This document shows positions 1 through 6,791 of a stretch of DNA of 9,790 nt, piece by piece (position 1 is the stretch's first letter; every line of letters begins with the position of its first letter). The stretch covers positions 1 to 9,790 of the forward strand of contig DUGU01000235.1 in NCBI GenBank assembly GCA_013331215.1, in the 5' to 3' direction. The notes under the pieces are model-generated. The model had not been told where the DNA came from. It was given only the letters and a program-made list of their open reading frames with translations, and did not search any database. Source of the stretch: Methanoregulaceae archaeon. GTDB lineage: Archaea > Halobacteriota > Methanomicrobia > Methanomicrobiales > Methanospirillaceae. The position numbers and the translations under genes were made by a program.

Positions 1-1016
1 CACGGTTCACCTCCCGTCGCCCGGACCAGGCGTTCGAGCCGGTCGAGAGCGGCCCCCGAGTCGATCGCCGCCTCGGCCGCCGTGAGGCCGGCCGCGAGAT
101 GGGACCCCCGCCCTCCGAGGACGCACGCGGCCGCGGCGTTCAGGAGGACGATGTCGCGCGCCGCCCCCTCCTCGCCGGAGAGGGCCCTGAGCAGGATGCG
201 TGCGTTCTCGTCCGCCACCCCGCCGGCAAGGGCTCTGTGCGAAACCCTGGCGAGCCCGAACTCCTCTGGGGCGACGGTCATGGTCTTCACCCGCCCGCGG
301 TCGAGTGCCGCCACCACGCTCTCACCGGTCGTGGTCAGCTCGTCGAGCCCGTCGCCGTGCACCACGAACGCCCGGTCCCGCCCGAGCTCCGCGAGCGCCT
401 CCGCGACCGGCACGACGAGCGCCGGGTCGTAGACCCCGAGGAGCTGGGCCGTGGCACCGGCCGGGTTCAGCAGCGGTCCGAGAAGATTGAAGACGGTCCG
501 GATCCCGAGCTCGCGCCGGACCCCGGCCGCATGCCGGAGGGCCGGGTGATGGTCGGGGGCGTGGAGATAGACGATCCCGACTTCGTCAAGGGTCCGAGCC
601 GCGTCCTCGGGACCGAGCGGAAGCCTCGCACCGAGCGCCTCGAGGACGTCACCCGAACCGCATCGCGACGAGACGGCCCGGTTTCCATGCTTTGCCACGG
701 CGACGCCGGCACCGGCGGCGACGAGCGCCGCGCCGGTGGAGATGTTGAAGGTGGCCATTCCGTCCCCGCCGGTCCCGCAGGTATCGACGAGCGGCCCCGC
801 CACCGTGGGACGGACGCGGACGATGAACTCCTCCATGGTCCGGGCGAACGCGGCGAGCTCGGACGAGGTCTCGCCCCGGGTCCGGAGCGCCGCGAGGAGC
901 CCGCCGATCTGGCCGTCGGTCGCCTCGCCGCGCATCATGCATTGCATCGCGCCGGCCGCGAGGGGCGGCGGGAGCTCGCGTCCCTGCACGGCTTCGGCGA
1001 GGGCTGCCCGGATCAT
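1..1016 (-). CDS. trpD: Anthranilate phosphoribosyltransferase (3' end at window edge)
   Basis: Cytoplasmic enzyme that joins anthranilate to PRPP to give N-(5'-phosphoribosyl)anthranilate, the second committed step of tryptophan synthesis. I translated the whole frame by hand: 338 codons without a stop, close to the family's usual length. Visible motifs are DTCGTGGD (residues 78-85, PRPP-binding glycine loop), NIST (91-94), KHGNR (109-113), SRCGSGD (117-123), VFNLLGPLLNPA (175-186) and HGDGLDE (220-226, metal-binding Asp-Glu). The ATG at 1016-1014 overlaps the trpG stop by four bases (ATGA), so the two are probably translationally coupled. The frame ends ...TGGEP followed by TG at the edge. 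If the next base is A, this is the TGA stop and also a GTGA overlap with another trp gene. Identity is firm; only the last codon is unseen. Confidence 0.95.
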   Translation of the reverse strand, partial: MIRAALAEAVQGRELPPPLAAGAMQCMMRGEATDGQIGGLLAALRTRGETSSELAAFARTMEEFIVRVRPTVAGPLVDTCGTGGDGMATFNISTGAALVAAGAGVAVAKHGNRAVSSRCGSGDVLEALGARLPLGPEDAARTLDEVGIVYLHAPDHHPALRHAAGVRRELGIRTVFNLLGPLLNPAGATAQLLGVYDPALVVPVAEALAELGRDRAFVVHGDGLDELTTTGESVVAALDRGRVKTMTVAPEEFGLARVSHRALAGGVADENARILLRALSGEEGAARDIVLLNAAAACVLGGRGSHLAAGLTAAEAAIDSGAALDRLERLVRATGGEP

Positions 1017-1594
1017 TGCGCCGCCCCTCCGTCGGCGAGGAAGTTCGCGACGATCCGGTCACCGCCGGCGGTCTGGCAGGACTCGGGATGGAACTGGACG
1101 CCGGCGATCGGAAGATGCCGGTGCCGGACCCCCATGACGACACCGTCCTCGCGGGCCCGCGCGGTCACGACGAGGTCGGAGGGCAGACTCGACTCATCGA
1201 CGGCGAGGGAGTGGTACCGGACCGCGGAGAAGGGGGAGGGAACTCCCGCAAAGAGGCCGCAGCCATCGTGATCGATGGTCGCAGGCTTCCCGTGGACCAC
1301 GGTCGCGGCCGGTCCGACCCGCCCGCCGAAGGCGGCGCAGATCGCCTGGTGACCGAGGCAGACACCGAGGGTCGGGATGCGGGGCGAGAGAACCTCCAGC
1401 ACCTCGCGGAACCGGGCCGCCTCATCGGGGCCGCCGGGACCCGGCGAGAGGACGACCCGCGCGCACCCGTGCTCGGCGAGCCGTTCGAGGGGGGCATCGA
1501 TCGTCTCGACCACGACGTCGGCCCCGAGACGGCCGAGCTGCTGGAAGAGATTGTAGGTGAACGAGTCGAAGGCGTCCACCAGGAGCACCTTCAC
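1013..1594 (-). CDS. trpG: Anthranilate synthase component II (glutamine amidotransferase)
   Basis: Small subunit of anthranilate synthase. It hydrolyses glutamine and passes ammonia to TrpE for conversion of chorismate to anthranilate. The 193-residue length is normal for a free-standing class I amidotransferase. The triad is visible: nucleophile Cys79 in GVCLGHQAI, and His169 and Glu171 in GVQFHPES. The N-terminus VLLVDAFDSFTYNL and the oxyanion-loop region LSPGPGGP (49-56) are typical of the TrpG/PabA group. The start is GTG at 1594-1592, overlapping the trpE TGA (GTGA); the stop overlaps the trpD ATG. PabA for folate is the usual alternative, but the position between trpE and trpD makes TrpG by far the better call. 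Confidence 0.97.
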   Translation of the reverse strand: MKVLLVDAFDSFTYNLFQQLGRLGADVVVETIDAPLERLAEHGCARVVLSPGPGGPDEAARFREVLEVLSPRIPTLGVCLGHQAICAAFGGRVGPAATVVHGKPATIDHDGCGLFAGVPSPFSAVRYHSLAVDESSLPSDLVVTARAREDGVVMGVRHRHLPIAGVQFHPESCQTAGGDRIVANFLADGGAAQ

Positions 1595-3111
1595 GGACCC
1601 GCCTCCGCGGCCGCGAGAGCCGAGAGGACACCGAGGGCCTTCACCCGGGTCTCCTCGTACTCCTTGGCGGGGACCGAGTCGGCGACAATCCCCGCGCCGA
1701 CCTGGACCGATGCGACGCCGTCCTGGAGGATGGCGGTCCGGATGGCGATCGCGAGGTCCATGGTCCCTGCGAGGTCGAGGTATCCGACCGCGCCGGCATA
1801 GGTCCCGCGGGGTGCCGGTTCGAGGGCCTCGATGATCGACATCGCCCGGAGCTTCGGCGCACCGGAGACGGTACCGGCCGGGAAGCAGGCCGCCAGGGCG
1901 TCGAACCGGTCGCAGTCGTCGCGGAGGGTCGCGGTCACGGTCGAGACGAGGTGCTGGACGTGCGAGTACCGTTCGACCTCCATGAACGGTCCGACTGCGA
2001 CGGAACCGGTCGCAGCGATCCGTCCGAGATCGTTCCGGGCCAGGTCGACGAGCATCAGGTGCTCGGCCCGCTCCTTCTCGTCGGCAAGGAGCTCGGCCGC
2101 GAGAGCGGCGTCCTCATCGGGAGTTCCCCCTCGCGGGCGCGTTCCCGCAATCGGCACCGTCGTGACCCGCCGCCCCTCGACCCGGAGGAGCATCTCCGGG
2201 CTCGCGCCGACGACCGCCCGATCGTCCTCCTCGACGAGGTAGAGGTAGGGGCCGGGGTTCCGGGCCCGGAGCGCCCGATAGACGGCCAGCGGATCTCCGA
2301 AGAACGGCCGGTCGATCCGGCGGGAGACAACGACCTGTAGGCAGTCCCCGGCGCGGACATGCGCGCGGGCCGACGAGACTGCGGCCTCGAAGGAGGCCCG
2401 ATCCGTCTCCGAGGGCGGAGCCGACGTCCGCCTGTCGCGATCTGGCCGGTACACGGATACGTCCTCGCCCGGCGGGACCGCATCAAACCGCTCGGTCATC
2501 GATGCGAGCCGTCCGAGCTCTCTGGAGTAGGCGGCCGAGAGGTCGTCGCCCGGCGCGACGATCGGTGCGGTGACGAGCGCGCAGGTGTCGGCCGAATGGT
2601 CGATCACGAGCAGGTCGCCTCCGAGGTAGAGGCGTATGAGAGCCCCGTCGGCTCGGCCCTCCGGGCAGGCGGAGCAGTTCCGATGGAGGGCGGCCGCGAG
2701 CTCGTACGAGAACGAACCGACAAATCCGGCCGCGAGACGGGGAGCCGGCAGGTCGGCGACTTGGAACCGCGAGCATAGATCCCGGAGCCGTTCGATCACG
2801 GTCGCGCCCTTGAGATCGCCGGCGAGGGCCACCGCATCCGGCTCGCCGGAGATCTCGGTCCTGTCCTCGTGAAGCCGGACCGCGAGGCGCGGGGCGGGCA
2901 CGATGAACGAGTGACGGGCGAGCTCCCCGGGCCCTTCGATCGATTCGAGGAGGAAGCCGACCGGCTCCCTGAAGGCCGCGTAGAGGCGCACGGGAGACCT
3001 CCCCGCAAGCGGTATCGTCCAGACCACAGGAGTCAGAAGCGGTTCCGTTGCGCCACGCAGAGCCCCGACGAAGGCCGCCTCGCTGGTGGACGGGGCAGGA
3101 GGTCGAGTCAC
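1591..3111 (-). CDS. trpE: Anthranilate synthase component I
   Basis: Large, chorismate-binding subunit of anthranilate synthase, first gene of the leftward trp operon. With the GTG start chosen here it has 506 residues. The tryptophan feedback motif LLES-x10-S is complete (residues 54-57 and Ser68), so allosteric inhibition by tryptophan is expected. Chorismate-site motifs are PIAGTRPRG (320-328), HLMLVDLARND (351-361), PAGTVSGAPK (411-420) and GAGIVADSVP near the C-terminus. The open frame continues upstream to ATG at 3168, adding 19 residues. I prefer GTG 3111-3109 because GGAG lies seven bases before it, because the extra 19 codons are AT-rich and overlap the palindromic promoter region, and because a TATA element at about 3183-3190 places the transcript start near 3160, downstream of that ATG. 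The stop overlaps the trpG GTG. Confidence 0.96.
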   Translation of the reverse strand: MTRPPAPSTSEAAFVGALRGATEPLLTPVVWTIPLAGRSPVRLYAAFREPVGFLLESIEGPGELARHSFIVPAPRLAVRLHEDRTEISGEPDAVALAGDLKGATVIERLRDLCSRFQVADLPAPRLAAGFVGSFSYELAAALHRNCSACPEGRADGALIRLYLGGDLLVIDHSADTCALVTAPIVAPGDDLSAAYSRELGRLASMTERFDAVPPGEDVSVYRPDRDRRTSAPPSETDRASFEAAVSSARAHVRAGDCLQVVVSRRIDRPFFGDPLAVYRALRARNPGPYLYLVEEDDRAVVGASPEMLLRVEGRRVTTVPIAGTRPRGGTPDEDAALAAELLADEKERAEHLMLVDLARNDLGRIAATGSVAVGPFMEVERYSHVQHLVSTVTATLRDDCDRFDALAACFPAGTVSGAPKLRAMSIIEALEPAPRGTYAGAVGYLDLAGTMDLAIAIRTAILQDGVASVQVGAGIVADSVPAKEYEETRVKALGVLSALAAAEAGP

Positions 3112-3140
3112 TGGTCGGCTCCGTTCGCTGTTATTTTCAA

Positions 3141-3193
3141 TACAATGTTGTATAACATTGTACATCATGAAGGAATGTACATGTATATACTTT
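3141..3193 (-). promoter_or_regulatory. trpE promoter with TRP-box-like operator
   Basis: Read leftward, an A-rich stretch followed by GTATATAC (3183-3190) is a TATA element. Immediately after it lie two TGTACA hexamers, at 3176-3181 (inside the 8-bp palindrome ATGTACAT, 3175-3182) and 3159-3164. The second runs into a perfect inverted repeat with arms TACAATGTT (3141-3149) and AACATTGTA (3154-3162), separated by four bases. In Methanothermobacter the repressor TrpY binds TGTACA TRP boxes at the trpE promoter. Use of the same box here is inference, and no TrpY-like gene is in the window. Both the hexamers and the palindrome would sit between the TATA box and just past the expected transcript start, where a bound repressor would block polymerase. 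Confidence 0.6.
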
Positions 3194-3209
3194 ACTGATC
3201 AAATGTGGC

Positions 3210-3214
3210 AAAAA
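3210..3214 (-). terminator. T5 tract after the HTH-PAS gene
   Basis: Reading leftward, TTTTT follows four bases after the TGA (3221-3219) of the HTH-PAS gene. Archaeal RNA polymerase terminates at short U-tracts without needing a hairpin, so this could end the HTH-PAS transcript before the trp promoter. One tract of five is a modest signal and read-through into trpE is possible. Confidence 0.4.
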
Positions 3215-3218
3215 CGAT

Positions 3219-4511
3219 TCAAGAGCCCGGGATAAGGGCGGAATGGTCGATGATCACTCCGACCAGGACCGGCGTCCCGTCTTCCCCGACACGGAGGCTC
3301 GACTTGCGGACGAGGAACCGCGAGCGTTCCCCGCTGGCGGCGGAGAACGTCGTGCAGTAGACCCGCTCCCCTGGATGCTCGAGCACCTCGTCGTCGGTCG
3401 CGACGAAGGCAGCATGGTCCTCCTCGGAGATCACCTCGTCCACGGTTGCACCCAGCACCTCCGTCCTGCCCCGGCCGACCATGCTGGCGAAGGCGTCGTT
3501 GCACTCGACGAAGACGCCATCGCCGTCGAGCGCGTAGAAGGGGTGGGGAAACTCGTCGATGAAGTGCCGAACGAAGATCGCCTGCTTCTGTAGCGCCTCC
3601 TCGGCTTGCTGCCACCCGGTCAGATCGGTCAGGACCAGATACCGCGTGATCTCGCCCTCGTGTTCGACCGCGGAGAGGCGCGCATAGAGATACAGTTCGG
3701 ATTTATCCGGCCGGCGGACCCAGCACCGGAATTCACGCGGGTGGAGCGGTTCGGCAATGTGCGCTGCGATCACGGCCGCGGCTCGTTCGTGGTCGGGCCC
3801 TGCGACACAACCGGACAGGTCACACCTGGCCACGTCTCCCCCCAAGAGCTCGTTCCCCCGTCGGTTCGCGAAGACGAGCTTATCGCCACGGTAGATCAGG
3901 ACGCCGTCCTGCACGTTCTCGGCGAGACCGCGGAAGAGCGTCTCGGACGCGGCGAGCGCCTCCGCAGCCCGTCGCTGTTCGGTGACGTCGGCGAGGGCGA
4001 GGACGGTTCCGCGCTCGCCCTGCTCGAAGACCATCGGGATCGCCCGGCACCAGTACCAGCGCTCGTCCTCGCCGTCGATATGGATCTCGTTGGTCGTTGC
4101 CTTGCCGGCCGCAGCCCGGTCGAGGTGCCTGACCAGGTCGTGGAGGAGGGGATCGGGAACGGGCAGGTACTCGAGCCGCTGCCCTATCACCCGCTCCCGC
4201 TGCAGCGCCAGGAGCCGGAGGGCTGCATCGTTCCCTTCGGTCACGCGCCGTTCCTCGTCGAGAACCAGGATCGGCTCGTCCGCGATCGAGAGCATGGACG
4301 CGACCGGAAGGCGTTTTGCGAGTGTGAAGACCTTGGCCATGCCGAACGATCGCATCTCCACCTGTCCCGAAGCCCGGAGGACATCGAGATACCGCCCCAC
4401 GGAGTGCTTGTTTCTCCCGAGCGCTGCTGCGATCTCGGTCACGGACATGCCCTGCATCCGCTCGCGGAGAATCTCACGGACACGCGTGAGATCGGCGTCG
4501 AGACGGGTCAT
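3219..4511 (-). CDS. HTH-triple PAS sensor-regulator, no kinase domain
   Basis: Predicted cytoplasmic one-component regulator of 430 residues. An N-terminal winged-helix-like HTH (about 8-66; core MSVTEIAAALGRNKHSVGRYLDVLRASGQV) is followed by three PAS domains at about 72-178, 188-301 and 311-424. PAS signatures include ILVLDEERRVTEGNDAAL, GVLIYRGDKLVFANRRGNELL and PFYALDGDGVFVECNDAF. There is no histidine kinase, ATPase or transmembrane segment, so signal sensing should act directly on DNA binding. The ligand is unknown. It resembles the protein at the right edge of the window in domain order and in the HTH (MSVTxIA...YLDVL). An ATG also exists at 4523; I prefer 4511 because the TATA box at 4534-4543 predicts a transcript start near 4512, giving a leaderless mRNA. 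It is co-directional with and just upstream of trpE, and divergent from the surface-protein gene. Its target genes are not shown by the sequence. Confidence 0.85.
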   Translation of the reverse strand: MTRLDADLTRVREILRERMQGMSVTEIAAALGRNKHSVGRYLDVLRASGQVEMRSFGMAKVFTLAKRLPVASMLSIADEPILVLDEERRVTEGNDAALRLLALQRERVIGQRLEYLPVPDPLLHDLVRHLDRAAAGKATTNEIHIDGEDERWYWCRAIPMVFEQGERGTVLALADVTEQRRAAEALAASETLFRGLAENVQDGVLIYRGDKLVFANRRGNELLGGDVARCDLSGCVAGPDHERAAAVIAAHIAEPLHPREFRCWVRRPDKSELYLYARLSAVEHEGEITRYLVLTDLTGWQQAEEALQKQAIFVRHFIDEFPHPFYALDGDGVFVECNDAFASMVGRGRTEVLGATVDEVISEEDHAAFVATDDEVLEHPGERVYCTTFSAASGERSRFLVRKSSLRVGEDGTPVLVGVIIDHSALIPGS

Positions 4512-4519
4512 TGGTATAT

Positions 4520-4594
4520 CCATTGTTCACGTCACTATATAGTCTTTGATGTCGTGTGTGCCCCGCATGGGCATCATGTATGTGTGACCAATGG
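4520..4594. repeat. Inverted repeat spanning the divergent promoter
   Basis: CCATTGTTCAC at 4520-4530 and GTGACCAATGG at 4584-4594 are inverted copies matching at 10 of 11 positions. The left copy covers the region between the HTH-PAS TATA box and its start. The right copy lies just upstream of the TATA box (4603-4610) of the rightward gene. This is the geometry expected for a shared operator; the binding protein is unknown. Confidence 0.45.
4534..4543 (-). promoter_or_regulatory. TATA box of the HTH-PAS gene
   Basis: ACTATATAGT is self-complementary and lies 23-32 bases before the ATG at 4511. With the usual archaeal spacing of about 25 bases the transcript would begin at about 4512, almost exactly at that ATG. 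Because it is symmetric, a rightward role cannot be excluded, but the rightward gene has its own TATA box. Confidence 0.55.
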
Positions 4595-4627
4595 ACGATC
4601 CATTTAAATAATCGGATGTCGTTTGTG
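4548..4627 (+). repeat. Direct repeat GATGTCGTkTGTG
   Basis: GATGTCGTGTGTG at 4548-4560 recurs as GATGTCGTTTGTG at 4615-4627, matching at 12 of 13 positions with starts 67 bases apart. The second copy sits between the TATA box and the start of the surface-protein gene. It may be a protein-binding site pair or simple local duplication. Confidence 0.35.
4603..4610 (+). promoter_or_regulatory. TATA box of the surface protein-pgi operon
   Basis: TTTAAATA in otherwise GC-rich DNA matches the methanogen TATA consensus. The predicted transcript start is about 4632, just past the in-frame ATG at 4629 and a few bases before those at 4638 and 4659. It probably drives both the surface protein and the overlapping isomerase gene. 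Confidence 0.6.
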
Positions 4628-4658
4628 TATGAGCAGAATGCATCGGAGTCAGTTTTAC

Positions 4659-5969
4659 ATGCAAACGAGCGGAATCCTCCGGACGGTGATCGGGTGCGCG
4701 GTGGCCGCGCTCCTCATCGCTGCCCTCATCGCGTCACCGGCGGCGGCCGGCTCGAAGTACACGTCGGGCGGTCCCTCGCTCTCGGCCTCGATCGCGGGGT
4801 CGAACGAGGTCCCGGCCGGCCAGACCGTGCCGCTGAACGTCGTCATCCAGAACACCGGTCTCATCGACTCGAAGATGGTCGGCTCGACCGTGGTCGAGCG
4901 CACGGACATGCCGAACACGGCCAAGTCCGTGACCGTCGGGCTTGCCGGCACGAACGGCATCGCCGTCGAATCGGACCCGCAGATGATCGGCGACATCCTC
5001 GGCGGTGCTGCCGCGAAGGCGACGTTCACGGTCCGCATCCCGGCGGGCACGGCCTCGGGCACGTACACCCTGCCCATGGCGCTCACCTACACCTACCTCG
5101 CCTCGGCCGAGCAGATCGGCGGCGACTCGATCGACTACCAGTATCAGGACGTCCACGAGACGATCCCCCTGGCCCTGACCGTCCGGTCGGAGGTCGTGCT
5201 CTCGGTCACTGACGTGAAGACCGAGTCGCTCAACGTCGGGACCGAGGGCTATCTCAACCTCACGGTCACGAACACCGGTGCCGAGCCCGCGACCAACGCC
5301 ATCGTCCGTGTCGTCCGGAACGGCCAGTCGCCCATCACCCCGGTCGACAGTTCCGCCTACGTCGGCGCCTTCGCCCCGGGCCAGACCGTGCAGCTCCGCT
5401 ATAAGGTCGCCGTCTCCTCCGAGGCCGCGGCCCAGTCGTACCCGATCGACATCGTGGTCAGCTACGACGACCGCGACGGGATCAACCGCACCGGCCGTCC
5501 CGTGACGATCGGCGTGCCCATCGGCGGCAAGATCGGCTTCGCCGTGGTCTCGACACCGGCCGCGGTCGCGGCCGGCGAGAAGCAGGTGCTCGAGGTCGTG
5601 TACAGGAACACGGGCGCGGCGCCGGTAGCGGCTGCCCAGGCGCGGCTCTCGGCCGTGGACCCGTTCACGTCCTCGGACGACACGGCCTACCTCGGCGACA
5701 TGGCACCCGGCGAGGAGAAGACCGCGCGCTTCGAGGTCTCGGCCGATACGGCCGCGACGGCGAAGCAGTACGGCCTCGACTCCGAGGTCCGGTACCGCGA
5801 CGCCCTCGACAACTCCCAGATCTCCGATACCATGAAGGTCCCCGTCTCCGTCACCGCCAGCGGCGGCATGGGCGCCCTCCTCACCTCCCCGATCGTCCTC
5901 GCGGTCATCGCCATCATCGTCATCGGCGGCGGGTATTATCTGTACCGACGCAGAAAGACGTCGGCATGA
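4659..5969 (+). CDS. Secreted membrane-anchored CARDB-like (COG1361-type) surface protein
   Basis: Predicted extracytoplasmic protein of 436 residues. A signal peptide (Arg8, hydrophobic 9-25, ASPAAA-G near residue 30) is followed by three beta-sandwich-like repeats. Each has the adhesion-type pattern ending in NTG: LNVVIQNTG (Asn65), LNLTVTNTG (Asn205) and LEVVYRNTG (Asn317). A transmembrane helix (412-429) and the basic tail RRRK (430-433) then hold the C-terminus in the membrane, leaving the repeats outside. This layout matches archaeal COG1361/CARDB surface proteins; the specific function is unknown. In-frame ATGs at 4629 and 4638 are possible starts. I chose 4659 because it gives a compact signal peptide and has GGAG (4645-4648) ten bases before it, a rather long spacing. 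The stop overlaps the pgi start (ATGA), so the two are co-transcribed and probably translationally coupled. Confidence 0.8.
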   Translation: MQTSGILRTVIGCAVAALLIAALIASPAAAGSKYTSGGPSLSASIAGSNEVPAGQTVPLNVVIQNTGLIDSKMVGSTVVERTDMPNTAKSVTVGLAGTNGIAVESDPQMIGDILGGAAAKATFTVRIPAGTASGTYTLPMALTYTYLASAEQIGGDSIDYQYQDVHETIPLALTVRSEVVLSVTDVKTESLNVGTEGYLNLTVTNTGAEPATNAIVRVVRNGQSPITPVDSSAYVGAFAPGQTVQLRYKVAVSSEAAAQSYPIDIVVSYDDRDGINRTGRPVTIGVPIGGKIGFAVVSTPAAVAAGEKQVLEVVYRNTGAAPVAAAQARLSAVDPFTSSDDTAYLGDMAPGEEKTARFEVSADTAATAKQYGLDSEVRYRDALDNSQISDTMKVPVSVTASGGMGALLTSPIVLAVIAIIVIGGGYYLYRRRKTSA

Positions 5970-6667
5970 TACCAGGCTGGACCGACGCCGACCTCCCCGC
6001 GCCCGTGGCGCGGGACGGGTCCGAACTGGCGGGGATGACCGCGGACCCGGGCTGCCGGATCCCCGGCCCCATCTATTACATGTACCGCGACGTCGCCCGG
6101 TCCGACGGCGACCGGCGGTGGATGGCCGACCAGCATGTCCGATACGACATCACCCGGATCCCGCCGGGCCTCTTCTGCAACGAGTTCGTCAAGACCAAGG
6201 GGCACTACCACCCGGAAAGCCAGTCCGGCGTCCCGTATCCCGAGGTCTACGAGGTCATGAGCGGCCGTGCGCACTACCTCCTCCAGCGCCCGGACCTCTC
6301 GGACGCGGCCCTGATCGAGGCCGGGGCCGGAACAGTCGTGCTGATCCCGCCGGGGTACGGCCACGTCACGATCAACCCGGACGAGCGGGAGCTCGTGATG
6401 GCGAACCTGGTCTCGCGTTCGTTCGCGAGCAAGTACGAGCCGTACGAGGTGATGCGGGGGGCCGCGTACTACGAGCTCGCCGATCGCGGGTTCGTGCCGA
6501 ACCCGTCGTACCCGGCCGTGCCGTCGCTTCGGCGGGTTGCACCTCCCGACGTCCTGCCGCTCGGGATCCTCCCCGACTACACCCTCTACGACCTCGTCGA
6601 GGAACGGATACCCCTCGACTGGCTCGACGCCCCGGCCGAGTACGCGGGCCTCCTCAGGCTTCCGTGA
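5966..6667 (+). CDS. pgi: Cupin-type glucose-6-phosphate isomerase (archaeal)
   Basis: Interconverts glucose 6-phosphate and fructose 6-phosphate in the cytoplasm, serving gluconeogenesis and glycogen or cell-surface sugar supply. The 233-residue protein is the metal-dependent cupin type of Euryarchaeota, unrelated to the bacterial/eukaryotic enzyme. The metal ligands by family pattern are His80 and His82 in KTKGHYHPE, Glu93 in YPEVYEVMSG, and His133 in PPGYGHVTINP. The stretch between the second His and the Glu is longer than in Pyrococcus, and I recall a similar longer form from methanogens. The C-terminal 60 residues (about 174-233) lie beyond the cupin barrel. The ATG overlaps the stop of the upstream surface-protein gene by four bases, and no strong ribosome-binding site precedes it, which fits translational coupling. 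Other sugar-phosphate cupins are possible but less likely. Confidence 0.92.
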   Translation: MIPGWTDADLPAPVARDGSELAGMTADPGCRIPGPIYYMYRDVARSDGDRRWMADQHVRYDITRIPPGLFCNEFVKTKGHYHPESQSGVPYPEVYEVMSGRAHYLLQRPDLSDAALIEAGAGTVVLIPPGYGHVTINPDERELVMANLVSRSFASKYEPYEVMRGAAYYELADRGFVPNPSYPAVPSLRRVAPPDVLPLGILPDYTLYDLVEERIPLDWLDAPAEYAGLLRLP

Positions 6668-6682
6668 TGAGTATCGGCAAAA

Positions 6683-6699
6683 TTGTTTACAGTTTCTCT
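6683..6699 (+). terminator. Weak T-rich stretch after pgi
   Basis: Just downstream of the pgi stop, TTGTTTACAGTTTCTCT is the only T-rich stretch on the plus strand before the GC-rich hairpin. It may serve as a factor-independent archaeal terminator, but its T-runs are only three long. Confidence 0.25.
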
Positions 6700-6713
6700 G
6701 TCCGTGCGGCGGT

Positions 6714-6780
6714 AAAAACGGGCGGTGGCGGTCAGCCCTTCCGAACGTGTAACCTGTTGCGGGCTGCTTCACCGTCCGCC
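6714..6780 (-). terminator. Hairpin plus T5, leftward terminator
   Basis: A long imperfect hairpin forms from GGCGG (6721-6725) with CCGCC (6776-6780), GCGGT (6728-6732) with ACCGT (6771-6775, one G-T pair), and CAGCCC (6733-6738) with GGGCTG (6761-6766). It has a 22-base loop and a CTTC bulge. On the minus strand it is followed directly by CG and TTTTT (6718-6714). It would stop leftward transcripts from the dehydrogenase side before they run antisense into pgi. It could also be a structured RNA end. Confidence 0.5.
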
Positions 6781-6791
6781 ACTACCTGAGA

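Noticed and set aside
99..1271. A 390-codon open frame on the plus strand opposite trpD and trpG
   Set aside because: It is the antisense shadow of two firmly identified genes in GC-rich DNA; its Arg/Gly/Pro-rich translation has no domain character.
6721..6785. Plus-strand hairpin considered as an H/ACA guide RNA
   Set aside because: No ACA-type box follows the stem, and the T5 tract on the minus side makes a leftward terminator the simpler reading.
6118..6789. A 223-codon plus-strand frame overlapping pgi
   Set aside because: Shifted frame of the isomerase gene; Arg/Pro/Gly-rich with no motif.
6664..6789. GTGATGA followed later by CTGA, resembling C and D boxes of a C/D sRNA
   Set aside because: The boxes are about 120 bases apart, much longer than archaeal C/D RNAs, and the C box overlaps the pgi stop codon with no internal D'/C' pair.
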